Below, in pieces: positions 10,619-19,358 of a stretch of 64,000 nucleotides of DNA. The notes beneath the pieces were generated by a model. It did no database searches, was not told where the DNA came from, and saw nothing but the letters and a program-made list of their open reading frames with translations. Position 1 is the stretch's first letter; every line of letters starts with the position of its first letter. The DNA comes from Frankiales bacterium (lineage in GTDB: Bacteria > Actinomycetota > Actinomycetes > Mycobacteriales > SCTD01). Made by a program: the position numbers and the translations under genes. The DNA lies in NCBI GenBank assembly GCA_025966135.1, contig JAOPVP010000042.1, positions 62,001-126,000 on the forward strand, in the 5' to 3' direction.

Positions 10619-12946
10619 TCAGGCCGGTCCGAACCAGCCCGAGATGTCGACGATGACGGCCACCAGCCCCTTGGCGTTGCGGACCCGGACGGTGCCGCCG
10701 CTCCCGAGCCGGACAGTCGCCAAGCTCGCTGCGGTCTGGCCCGCGGACAGGTTGACGTTCGACGCGTTCGGGAAGGCGGTGCCCGAGGCCGGCTTCGGGA
10801 AGGCACTGAGGTCGGTGGCCACCGTCGGCGCCACGCCCGTGACGTTGACCACCGCCGCGGTGGCCGCTGCCGGCACCCCGACGACCGGGTCAGTGGTGTC
10901 ACCGACGTCGGAGACGGCCACATCGGTTGTCCCACCCGGACCGACCTTGCCCGGACGGGTGTCGACGAGGCGGGTGGGCAGCGTCGGCCGGAACAGGGTC
11001 CCTCCGACGCTGTTGGTGTCGTACCACCCGACGAGGTCGGCGATGAGGTGCGTGGCCCCCGCGGCGTTCTTGAAGCTGACCTGCCCGCCTGCGCCCACTC
11101 CGGCCACGACCTGGTTGGCGACGGTCCTGCCCTTGGCCAGGTTGAGGCTCGACGACGAGGGCGGCGAACCGGGACCGGTCGGGTAGACCGACACGTCGGT
11201 CGCAGCCGTCGGACTTACCGCCGTCACCGTCATGGCTACGGCGGCGGCGTCGGCCGGTACGCCGTTGGCCTCGGTCACCTTGAGGTCGAGGGGACTGCCA
11301 GCCACCACGCGACCTGCCGTGCTGCCGGTGCCGTTGAGGGTGTTGAGGATGCGCACCGGAGCGATCGGGTGGAAGTACGTCGTTGCCGTCGGCGCGTAGT
11401 AGCCCTGGAGGTCGGCGATGAGCCGGGTGGCGCCGCCGTCGACGATGAGGTCCACCTTGCCGGCCCGGGACCCGTCGCTCGGACCTCCGGTGCTGAGAGC
11501 GACCGTGACGAGGTTGGCTCTGGTCTCGCCCTTGCCGTTGTTGAGGTTGGAGACCTGTGGGACCGGCGCGCCCTCGGCACGTGCGGTCGGGAAGGCCCGG
11601 ACGTCGTCCGCGCCCAACGGGGAGACGCCGGTGAGGTTGAGAACGACGGCGGTGGCGTTGCTCGGGACCCCGAGCTGGCCAGCCAGGCTCAGCGTCTGCG
11701 ACTGGCCGTTCGCCACCCGGGTCGCGCCGGTGTCGAGCACGCGCACCGGCGCGGCAAGAGCGGTGTAGAGCGAGCCGGGCAGGCCGGGTGTGGTCCAGCC
11801 CATGTCGCGGAACATGCCGAGCATGACCTCGCCCGGGTCCCGAGTCGTGTCGCCCTGGTCGGCGTACGGCGTCATGAGGGAGTTCGGGTCGCCCATCGGG
11901 TAACTGGCGTCCGACAGGTGGCTGTAGGTGCTCCCGTCGAGGTAGTCGCTCGGCGCGAACAGTCGTGGCTCCCGGCCCCGGTCGGCACTCGCGCCGTCGC
12001 CCCCGAGCCAGTAGAGACCATTGCTCGTGATCGCGTCGTGCAACGCGGCACTGTGGTTGGGGTAGTCGAGGGTCGCCGTGCCGTCGGCCGTCTCGGTGAA
12101 GATGTCGAACACCAAGGGCGTCGGGTCGCCAGCCGAGACACCGTAGGACGCCGTGCCCAGGTCTCCGGTGCGGTTCACGGGGTCGCTGTAGTCCTCGCCG
12201 ACGCTGCCGAGGAAGCCGAGGCCGTGACCGAGCTCGTGCAGGACGACGGACTCGAAGTCGTAGCAGCTACCGACCGTCGGGCCCGGATCCCCGGGCATGG
12301 TGCAGGACGCGGTGGCGATGCCCGCCGGGTCGGCGCCGTAGTAGAAGAGGTTGGAGTTGTTGGCGAACTCTGCGCCGATGTCGGAGTCCTGCGGGTCGAG
12401 GTCCGAACCCGCCATCGAGTTCGCGAGTGCCGACGGGAAGTACACGCCGTTGTGCGAAAACGCGTTGAGGGGACCAGCAGCGCCGAGCTCCGACGGGTCA
12501 GTGGGCGTCACGAAGGCCGCATCCACCGTGATCGGCACGCTGGAGGCCACCGAGTGGGCCCAGGTGTCGACAGCCCGCTGGAAGGCAGCTTCGGCCTGCG
12601 GGTTGGCGTTGAAACCCGCGTCGTAGTGGACGGTCCAGGTCGAGAGCGGCGTTGAGCTCAAGACGTGCGGAGTGACCGTGCGTGCCGAGCTTGTGCGGGT
12701 GGCGGTTGCCGGCACGTACCGCTTGCCCGCCACCAACGTGCGGCCGGTGCGGTCGACCGGCGCGACGATGCTGGTCCTGCCGTCGCCCTTCTTCCCGAGC
12801 ACCGAGGCCGAGAGCGCATGCCCCAGGGCCCTCCATTGCGTCGTGCCCGGGGCCGCCGTAGCGGACACCGCAGGGGTGAGGGCGAAGACGACCGCCGCGA
12901 CAGCAGTCGCGACCGCGGCGGGGTGAACTCCACGGGAGAGGCGCAC
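10619..12946 (-). CDS. secreted zinc metalloprotease with three C-terminal repeats
   Basis: 775 residues from a GTG at 12946, six bases after GGAG. The N-terminus is a signal peptide (basic MRLSRG, a hydrophobic run, cleavage near ATAAPG at 30-34). The catalytic region (about 100-390) has HELGHGLGFLG at 237-247, an HExxH zinc motif with His237, Glu238 and His241, and a later Met-containing segment SLMTPYADQG. From residue 399 three ~120-residue repeats follow, each opening with P-V/I/T-R-x-L/V-D/N-T and ending ...LIADLxGWY/GYY or similar. Such repeats are common in exported actinobacterial proteins and are probably beta-rich adhesion or polysaccharide-binding modules. The frame is open further upstream, but only this start gives an export signal. 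Substrate unknown. Confidence 0.85.
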   Translation of the reverse strand: MRLSRGVHPAAVATAVAAVVFALTPAVSATAAPGTTQWRALGHALSASVLGKKGDGRTSIVAPVDRTGRTLVAGKRYVPATATRTSSARTVTPHVLSSTPLSTWTVHYDAGFNANPQAEAAFQRAVDTWAHSVASSVPITVDAAFVTPTDPSELGAAGPLNAFSHNGVYFPSALANSMAGSDLDPQDSDIGAEFANNSNLFYYGADPAGIATASCTMPGDPGPTVGSCYDFESVVLHELGHGLGFLGSVGEDYSDPVNRTGDLGTASYGVSAGDPTPLVFDIFTETADGTATLDYPNHSAALHDAITSNGLYWLGGDGASADRGREPRLFAPSDYLDGSTYSHLSDASYPMGDPNSLMTPYADQGDTTRDPGEVMLGMFRDMGWTTPGLPGSLYTALAAPVRVLDTGATRVANGQSQTLSLAGQLGVPSNATAVVLNLTGVSPLGADDVRAFPTARAEGAPVPQVSNLNNGKGETRANLVTVALSTGGPSDGSRAGKVDLIVDGGATRLIADLQGYYAPTATTYFHPIAPVRILNTLNGTGSTAGRVVAGSPLDLKVTEANGVPADAAAVAMTVTAVSPTAATDVSVYPTGPGSPPSSSSLNLAKGRTVANQVVAGVGAGGQVSFKNAAGATHLIADLVGWYDTNSVGGTLFRPTLPTRLVDTRPGKVGPGGTTDVAVSDVGDTTDPVVGVPAAATAAVVNVTGVAPTVATDLSAFPKPASGTAFPNASNVNLSAGQTAASLATVRLGSGGTVRVRNAKGLVAVIVDISGWFGPA

Positions 12947-13087
12947 TCGGGCTCCAGAGAACGGTGATGGCGGGAGGGCAGATCCTTGCAGGCAGCGGAT
13001 GACGCCGTCTTGGCGTTCACAGGAACTGCGGCCGGCGGCCTCGCTAGGGTTTGCTGACCTGACCGACCCCCGCACCCGAGGACCCCC

Positions 13088-14677
13088 GTGACCCGTCCCG
13101 TCGTCCTCATCGCCGAGGAACTCGCCCCGTCCGTCCTCGCTGCGCTGGGTGAGGGCTTCGACATCCGTCACGTCGACGGCGCCGACCGCTCGGCGCTGCT
13201 GCCTGCCTTGACCGATGCCGAAGCGGTCCTGATCCGCAGCGCGACCCAGGTCGATGCCGAGGCGCTCGCCGCCGCCCCGCGCCTGAAGGTCATAGCGCGC
13301 GCGGGCATCGGTCTCGACAACGTCGACGTGCCAGCGGCGACGGCCCGCGGGGTGATGGTCGTCAACGCGCCGCAGAGCAACGTCGTCAGCGCCGCAGAGC
13401 AGGCCGTGGCCCTCCTGCTGGCCTGCGCTCGCAACATTGCGCCCGCGAACGAGGCGCTCAAGCGGGGCAAGTGGCAGCGGTCGAAGTGGACCGGAGTCGA
13501 GGTCGCCGACAAGACGGTCGGCGTCGTCGGGCTGGGGCGCATCGGGGTGCTGTTCGCTCAGCGGATGAGCGCGTTCGGCACCCGGCTCCTCGCCTATGAC
13601 CCCTACATCTCGACGGCCCGCGCGGCCCAGATCGGCGTCAAGCTGGTCAGTCTCGAGGAGCTGCTCCGCGAGAGCGACTTCATCTCGATCCACCTTCCCA
13701 AGACTCCCGAGACCGTCGGCTTGATCGGCAAGGAGCAGCTGGCGCTCTGCAAGCCCAGCGTGCGGATCATCAACGCCGCCCGAGGCGGGCTCGTCGACGA
13801 GGAGGCGCTGGCCGAGGCCCTTGCCGGCGGCCACGTTGCCGGTGCCGGCCTCGACGTCTTCGCGACCGAGCCCTGTACGGACTCGCCACTGTTCGCCTTC
13901 GACTCCGTTGTCGTCAGCCCGCATCTCGGTGCCTCGACGGTCGAGGCCCAGGACAAGGCCGGCGTCGCGGTCGCACGTTCGGTCCGGCTGGCTCTCGAGG
14001 GCGAGTTCGTCCCCGACGCCGTCAACGTCCAGGCCGGCGGCGTCGTCGTGGAGGAGGTGCGGCCGGCCCTGCCGCTCGTCGAGAAGCTCGGCCGCGTCTT
14101 CACGGCGCTCGCCGGGGGAGTGGCCGCCACCGTCGAGGTGGAGGTGCGCGGAGAGCTCACCGCGTACGACGTCTCCGTGCTTCAGCTGGCCGCCCTCAAG
14201 GGCGTGTTCGCCGACGTGGTCGAGGAGCAGGTCACCTTCGTCAACGCGCCCGCGCTGGCGACCGAGCGTGGTGTTGAGGTCTCGCTGTCGACCAACCCCG
14301 ACAGCCCGGACTTTCGCAGCCTCATCACGGTGCGCGGCGTGCTACCCACGGGCTCGACCGTCAGCGTCGCCGGGACCCTCAGCGGACCGCGGCAGATCGA
14401 GAAGATCACCGAGGTCGATGGGTTCGACGTCGACATCGTGCCCGCCGAGCACCTGCTGTTCCTGCGCTACGGCGACAGGCCCGGCGTCGTCGGCACCGTC
14501 GGCGCCGCGCTCGGCGAGGCACAGGTCAACATCGCCGGGGCCCAGGTCAGCCGGACGTCGCAGGGTGGCGACGCCTTGATGGCGCTCACGGTCGACAGCG
14601 CCGTACCCGCGGAGGTCTTGGAGCAGATCGCGACCGCGATCGGCGCCCAGTCCGTGCGCTACGTCGACCTGGTCTGA
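13088..14677 (+). CDS. serA: D-3-phosphoglycerate dehydrogenase
   Basis: 529 residues, the long SerA form. The substrate domain comes first, then a Rossmann fold with GLGRIG at 148-153, the catalytic region INAARGGLVDEEAL and HLGAST, an intervening ASB domain (about 315-440) and a C-terminal ACT domain (about 455-529) that binds serine for feedback control. It oxidises 3-phosphoglycerate, the first step of serine synthesis. The GTG start follows GAGGA. It is divergent from the protease and is followed by the leuA leader region rather than a terminator. Confidence 0.96.
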   Translation: MTRPVVLIAEELAPSVLAALGEGFDIRHVDGADRSALLPALTDAEAVLIRSATQVDAEALAAAPRLKVIARAGIGLDNVDVPAATARGVMVVNAPQSNVVSAAEQAVALLLACARNIAPANEALKRGKWQRSKWTGVEVADKTVGVVGLGRIGVLFAQRMSAFGTRLLAYDPYISTARAAQIGVKLVSLEELLRESDFISIHLPKTPETVGLIGKEQLALCKPSVRIINAARGGLVDEEALAEALAGGHVAGAGLDVFATEPCTDSPLFAFDSVVVSPHLGASTVEAQDKAGVAVARSVRLALEGEFVPDAVNVQAGGVVVEEVRPALPLVEKLGRVFTALAGGVAATVEVEVRGELTAYDVSVLQLAALKGVFADVVEEQVTFVNAPALATERGVEVSLSTNPDSPDFRSLITVRGVLPTGSTVSVAGTLSGPRQIEKITEVDGFDVDIVPAEHLLFLRYGDRPGVVGTVGAALGEAQVNIAGAQVSRTSQGGDALMALTVDSAVPAEVLEQIATAIGAQSVRYVDLV

Positions 14678-14694
14678 CGACCTGAGGGGTTCCG

Positions 14695-14724
14695 TTCCGC
14701 CGTCTCGGCCTTCCTGGGTACCCT
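14695..14724 (+). promoter_or_regulatory. leuA leader promoter
   Basis: TACCCT at 14719-14724 matches the actinobacterial -10 pattern TANNNT and ends six bases before the ATG of the leucine-rich leader peptide. A weak -35 (TTCCGC, 14695-14700) lies 18 bases upstream. The leader mRNA would therefore be leaderless. Inferred from spacing. Confidence 0.5.
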
Positions 14725-14730
14725 GTGGCT

Positions 14731-14775
14731 ATGGCGAGCCTGCTCCTTATGGGCCGCGACGGGGCCTCTTCCTGA
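14731..14775 (+). CDS. leuA leader peptide
   Basis: A 14-codon frame, MASLLLMGRDGASS, with three consecutive leucine codons (CTG CTC CTT) near its start, ending at TGA 14773-14775, 66 bases before leuA. The position, leucine run and following hairpins fit a leucine attenuator. The start codon sits where transcription should begin. Confidence 0.75.
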   Translation: MASLLLMGRDGASS

Positions 14776-14793
14776 AGGCCGGCTCCTCGTCGC

Positions 14794-14816
14794 GGGTTGC
14801 AGTGCTGGCCGCACCC
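14794..14816 (+). terminator. weak hairpin in the leuA leader, candidate attenuator
   Basis: GGGT(T)GC pairs with GCACCC: a 6-bp stem with one bulged T, followed by CCCTTT. The T-run is poor, so it is a weak intrinsic terminator at best. A longer alternative pairing GGCC (14777-14780) with GGCC (14807-14810) would compete with it. Confidence 0.4.
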
Positions 14817-14829
14817 CCCTTTGTCGTAG

Positions 14830-16515
<1,686 letters not shown>

Positions 16516-16525
16516 CCTGCCTCCG

Positions 16526-16559
16526 GGGACGGGTGTCCACATGTTGAGACATCCGTCCC
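16526..16559. repeat. 12-bp inverted repeat between leuA and leuB
   Basis: GGGACGGGTGTC (16526-16537) and GACATCCGTCCC (16548-16559) pair over 12 bp with one G-T wobble around a 10-base loop. No T-tract follows. The right arm overlaps the -35 of the putative leuB promoter, so an operator role is as likely as termination of leuA. Confidence 0.6.
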
Positions 16560-16571
16560 AGGATGTAGCAT
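16544..16571 (+). promoter_or_regulatory. leuB promoter giving a leaderless mRNA
   Basis: TTGAGA at 16544-16549, a 16-base spacer and TAGCAT at 16566-16571. Only seven bases separate the -10 box from the leuB ATG and no Shine-Dalgarno is present, so leuB is probably translated from a leaderless transcript. Confidence 0.6.
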
Positions 16572-16578
16572 TCAGCGC

Positions 16579-17595
16579 ATGACGAAACTGGCGGTCATCG
16601 GTGGCGACGGCATCGGGCCGGAGGTCGTGGCGGAGGGCCTGAAGGTCCTCCGCACCGTGCTGCCCGGTGTCGACACGACGGACTACGACCTGGGCGCGAC
16701 CGCCTACCACCGCACCGGCGAGACGCTGCCCGACAGCGTCGTCGAGGAGCTCCGCGGTTTTGACGCGATCCTGCTCGGCGCGATCGGCGACCCGTCGGTG
16801 CCGCCAGGCGTGCTGGAGCGAGGTCTGCTGCTCAAGCTCCGCTTTGCCCTTGACCACCACGTCAACCTGCGTCCTGTCCGCCTCTTCCCAGGGGTCACGG
16901 GTCCGCTCGGCGACAAGGCCATCGACATGGTGGTCGTGCGCGAAGGCACCGAGGGCCCGTACGTCGGTAACGGCGGCTCGATGCGCACGGGCACCCCTCA
17001 CGAGATCGCCACCGAGGTCAGCCTCAACACCGCGTACGGCGTCGAGCGGGTCGTGCGTGATGCCTTCGGCCGGGCGCAGCGGCGCCGTAAGCACTTGACC
17101 CTGGTCCACAAGACCAACGTGCTCGTACACGCCGGGGGCCTGTGGAAGCGCGTGACCGACCAGGTGGCGGCCGAGTTCTCGGACGTCGAGCTGGCCTACC
17201 AGCACGTCGATGCCGCCTCGATGTTCTTCGTCACCGACCCGGGCCGCTTCGACGTGGTCGTGACCGACAACCTCTTCGGCGACATCCTCACCGATATCGG
17301 TGCGGCGATCGGCGGCGGTATCGGGCTGGCGGCCAGTGGCAACCTCGACGTCTCGCGCACCAACCCGTCGATGTTCGAACCCGTGCATGGCAGCGCTCCC
17401 GACATCGCCGGTCAGCAGAAGGCCGACCCCACCGCGACGGTGCTGTCCGTCGCGATGCTGCTCGACCACCTGGGACACGGCGATGCTTCCGCGCGCGTGG
17501 AGGCCGCCGTGGCGAAGGACCTCAGCACCCGCGGCGACGCCGTACGCACGACGGCCGAGGTAGGCGACGCCTTGGCCACCCTCGTCGCCGGGTAG
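16579..17595 (+). CDS. leuB: 3-isopropylmalate dehydrogenase
   Basis: 338 residues, short actinobacterial LeuB. It begins [14 protein letters not shown], and has the substrate loop REGTEGPY, the lysine and tyrosine region HKTNVL, the metal-binding [10 protein letters not shown] and the NAD-binding [14 protein letters not shown]. It oxidises and decarboxylates 3-isopropylmalate to 2-ketoisocaproate. In the citramalate route the same enzyme acts on methylmalate. The ATG is chosen because TAGCAT lies immediately upstream. Confidence 0.97.
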   Translation: MTKLAVIGGDGIGPEVVAEGLKVLRTVLPGVDTTDYDLGATAYHRTGETLPDSVVEELRGFDAILLGAIGDPSVPPGVLERGLLLKLRFALDHHVNLRPVRLFPGVTGPLGDKAIDMVVVREGTEGPYVGNGGSMRTGTPHEIATEVSLNTAYGVERVVRDAFGRAQRRRKHLTLVHKTNVLVHAGGLWKRVTDQVAAEFSDVELAYQHVDAASMFFVTDPGRFDVVVTDNLFGDILTDIGAAIGGGIGLAASGNLDVSRTNPSMFEPVHGSAPDIAGQQKADPTATVLSVAMLLDHLGHGDASARVEAAVAKDLSTRGDAVRTTAEVGDALATLVAG

Positions 17596-17601
17596 GCCGG
17601 C

Positions 17602-17627
17602 CGCGAGGGAGATTGACCTCCCTCGCG
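17602..17627. repeat. hairpin between leuB and ilvE
   Basis: CGCGAGGGAG and CTCCCTCGCG form a perfect 10-bp stem around a 6-base loop, seven bases after the leuB stop. No T-run follows. It may end leuB transcription or protect its 3' end. Confidence 0.6.
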
Positions 17628-17665
17628 ATCGCGGAGGGGGATACCGTGATCGTGGAGGAGGAACG

Positions 17666-18751
17666 ATGAGCGTGAAGTTCGCAGTGCAGCCGAGTGTGTC
17701 CTTGGTGGATGCCGAGGCCCGGGCGGAGATCCTGGCCAACCCGGCCTTCGGGCGGGTCTTCACCGACCACATGGTCTGTGCGAGCTGGACCGCCGCCGAT
17801 GGCTGGCACGACGCGAGGCTGACGGGCTATGCGCCGGTCTCGATCGACCCTGCGTCGGTCGTGCTGCACTACGGGCAGACTGTCTTCGAGGGCCTGAAGG
17901 CCTATCGCCAGCCCGGCGGGGGGGTGTCGCTGTTCCGCCCCGAGCGCAATGCCGCGCGGATGGCCGCGTCCTGCCACCGTCTGGCCCTGCCGGAGTTCCC
18001 GGAGGACGCGTTCGTCGAGGCCTGCGAGCTACTCGTCATCCAGGACCAGGCATGGGTGCCTGGTGGCGAGGGCGCATCGCTGTACCTCCGGCCGTTCGTG
18101 TGGGCGACGGAGGTCGGTCTCGGTGTGCGGCCGAGCGAGTCGGCGCTCTTCCAGCTCATCGCGTCGCCCTCCGGCAACTACTTCTCCGGCCCGCTGCGCC
18201 CCGTGTCGCTGTGGCTGTCGCAGGAGTACGTCCGGGCGGCACCGGGCGGCACCGGCGCGGCCAAGTGCGGCGGCAACTACGCGGCGTCCCTGGTGGCGCA
18301 GCAGGAGGCCATCGAGAACGGCTGCGACCAGGTGGTGTTCCTCGACGCCGTGGAGCACCGCTGGCTCGAGGAGCTCGGCGGGATGAACATCTTCCTGGTG
18401 CTCGACGACGGCACCCTCGTCACGCCGGAGGTCAGCGGCACCATCCTCGAGGGCATCACCCGTGACTCGATCATCACCCTTGCCCGCGAGCTCGGGCACG
18501 CGGTCGAGGAGCGCAAGGTCGACGTCGACGAGTGGCGCAAGGGCGCGGTGGACGGGCACGTGGTGGAGGCCTTCGCCTGTGGTACCGCCGCCGTCATCAC
18601 GCCGATCGGTGCGCTGCGCTGGCCGGGCGGCGAGGCCGTCGCGGGCACGGGCGAGCCAGGCACGGTGACCATGAAGCTCCGCGAGGCGCTCATGGATGTG
18701 CAGTACGGCCGCACGCCGGACACCCACGGCTGGATGCACAAGGTCGTGTAG
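17666..18751 (+). CDS. ilvE: branched-chain amino acid aminotransferase
   Basis: 361 residues, fold-type IV PLP enzyme. Lys200 in AAKCGGNYA is the PLP lysine; LHYGQTVFEGLKAYR near the N-terminus and EELGGMNIF plus SGTILEGITRDS in the C-terminal domain are family hallmarks. It catalyses the final transamination to valine, leucine and isoleucine. A GGAGGAGGAA ribosome site precedes the ATG. Its place after leuB completes the pathway locally. Confidence 0.97.
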   Translation: MSVKFAVQPSVSLVDAEARAEILANPAFGRVFTDHMVCASWTAADGWHDARLTGYAPVSIDPASVVLHYGQTVFEGLKAYRQPGGGVSLFRPERNAARMAASCHRLALPEFPEDAFVEACELLVIQDQAWVPGGEGASLYLRPFVWATEVGLGVRPSESALFQLIASPSGNYFSGPLRPVSLWLSQEYVRAAPGGTGAAKCGGNYAASLVAQQEAIENGCDQVVFLDAVEHRWLEELGGMNIFLVLDDGTLVTPEVSGTILEGITRDSIITLARELGHAVEERKVDVDEWRKGAVDGHVVEAFACGTAAVITPIGALRWPGGEAVAGTGEPGTVTMKLREALMDVQYGRTPDTHGWMHKVV

Positions 18752-18808
18752 TCGGGACTGTGCAACGCGGTCGTGCCGCCGTACCGTTGCGTCCCAGGAG
18801 GTACGCCT

Positions 18809-19201
18809 GTGCATGTTCGTGACGCGATGAGCCCGACCGTCCTGGTGATCGGGCCCACCCATACCCTCCGACAGGCCGCCCGGCTCATGGCCGAGCGCAA
18901 GGTCGGGGCGGCCGTCGTGCTCGATCCCGACGCGGACGGCCCAGGGATCCTGACCGAACGCGACGTGCTCGAGGCCGTCGCGAAGGGCCAGGACGTGGAG
19001 GTCGAGGTGGCCGCCGACCACCTCACCCCAGACGCCGTCACGGCAATGCCGGACTGGGACCTCGGCCGGGCCGCCACGGCGATGGTGCACGGCGGTTTCC
19101 GCCACCTCGTGGTCTGCGAGGGCAGCGACGTCGTGGGGGTGCTGTCCGTGCGCGACATCGTCCGCGTCTTCAGCATGAACGGGCAGCTCGCCGGCGCCTG
19201 A
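18809..19201 (+). CDS. CBS-domain protein
   Basis: 130 residues made of two CBS motifs (VRDAMSPTVLVIGPTHTLRQAARLM and MVHGGFRHLVVCEGSDVVGVLSVRDIVR). The GTG at 18809 lies seven bases after AGGAGG and gives a protein starting just before the first CBS motif; an earlier in-frame GTG lacks such a site. CBS pairs bind adenosyl nucleotides and act as energy sensors. No catalytic domain is attached, and the partner is unknown. Confidence 0.85.
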   Translation: MHVRDAMSPTVLVIGPTHTLRQAARLMAERKVGAAVVLDPDADGPGILTERDVLEAVAKGQDVEVEVAADHLTPDAVTAMPDWDLGRAATAMVHGGFRHLVVCEGSDVVGVLSVRDIVRVFSMNGQLAGA

Positions 19202-19235
19202 CGGGCCGATCCTCAGCGACTCACGGCCGGCGAGG

Positions 19236-19241
19236 TATCCT
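19236..19241 (+). promoter_or_regulatory. -10 box of the cimA leader
   Basis: TATCCT, a good actinobacterial -10, lies seven bases before the ATG of the leader peptide, so transcription should begin at or next to that codon. No clear -35 is visible. Confidence 0.55.
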
Positions 19242-19248
19242 GCACGTG

Positions 19249-19287
19249 ATGTTGTCCTTCGTCATTATCGCCGAGCGCGTCCGCTGA
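19249..19287 (+). CDS. cimA leader peptide
   Basis: A 12-codon frame, MLSFVIIAERVR, with consecutive Val-Ile-Ile codons, ending at TGA 19285-19287. Its size matches the ilvB leader. The stop codon falls inside a hairpin (19275-19306; GCGCGTC pairs with GACGCGC, with CTGA/TCAG inside), and a terminator follows. This fits isoleucine-responsive attenuation of the citramalate route. Confidence 0.75.
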   Translation: MLSFVIIAERVR

Positions 19288-19308
19288 CCTTCCTCAGCTG
19301 ACGCGCTA

Positions 19309-19337
19309 CCCCTTCGTGCCCCCGGGCCGGAGGGGTT
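19309..19337 (+). terminator. cimA attenuator terminator
   Basis: CCCCTTCG-(T)-GCCC pairs with GGGC-CGGAGGGG: a 12-bp GC-rich stem with one bulged T, one G-T pair and a 2-base loop. It is followed by TT and later TTT, a weaker T-tract than at ilvB. The stem core (ACCCCT.CGTGCCCC...GAGGGGTT) strongly resembles the ilvB attenuator. Confidence 0.75.
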
Positions 19338-19358
19338 CGCTGTTTCTTGGAGACCTAC

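Noticed and set aside
10610..12655. Forward frame of about 680 residues over the protease
   Set aside because: It reads R/G/V-rich nonsense on the strand opposite a gene with a clear signal peptide and HExxH.
12947..13924. Upstream extension of the protease frame to over 1,000 residues
   Set aside because: The extra part runs antisense over serA and has no signal or domain; the GTG at 12946 gives a proper signal peptide.
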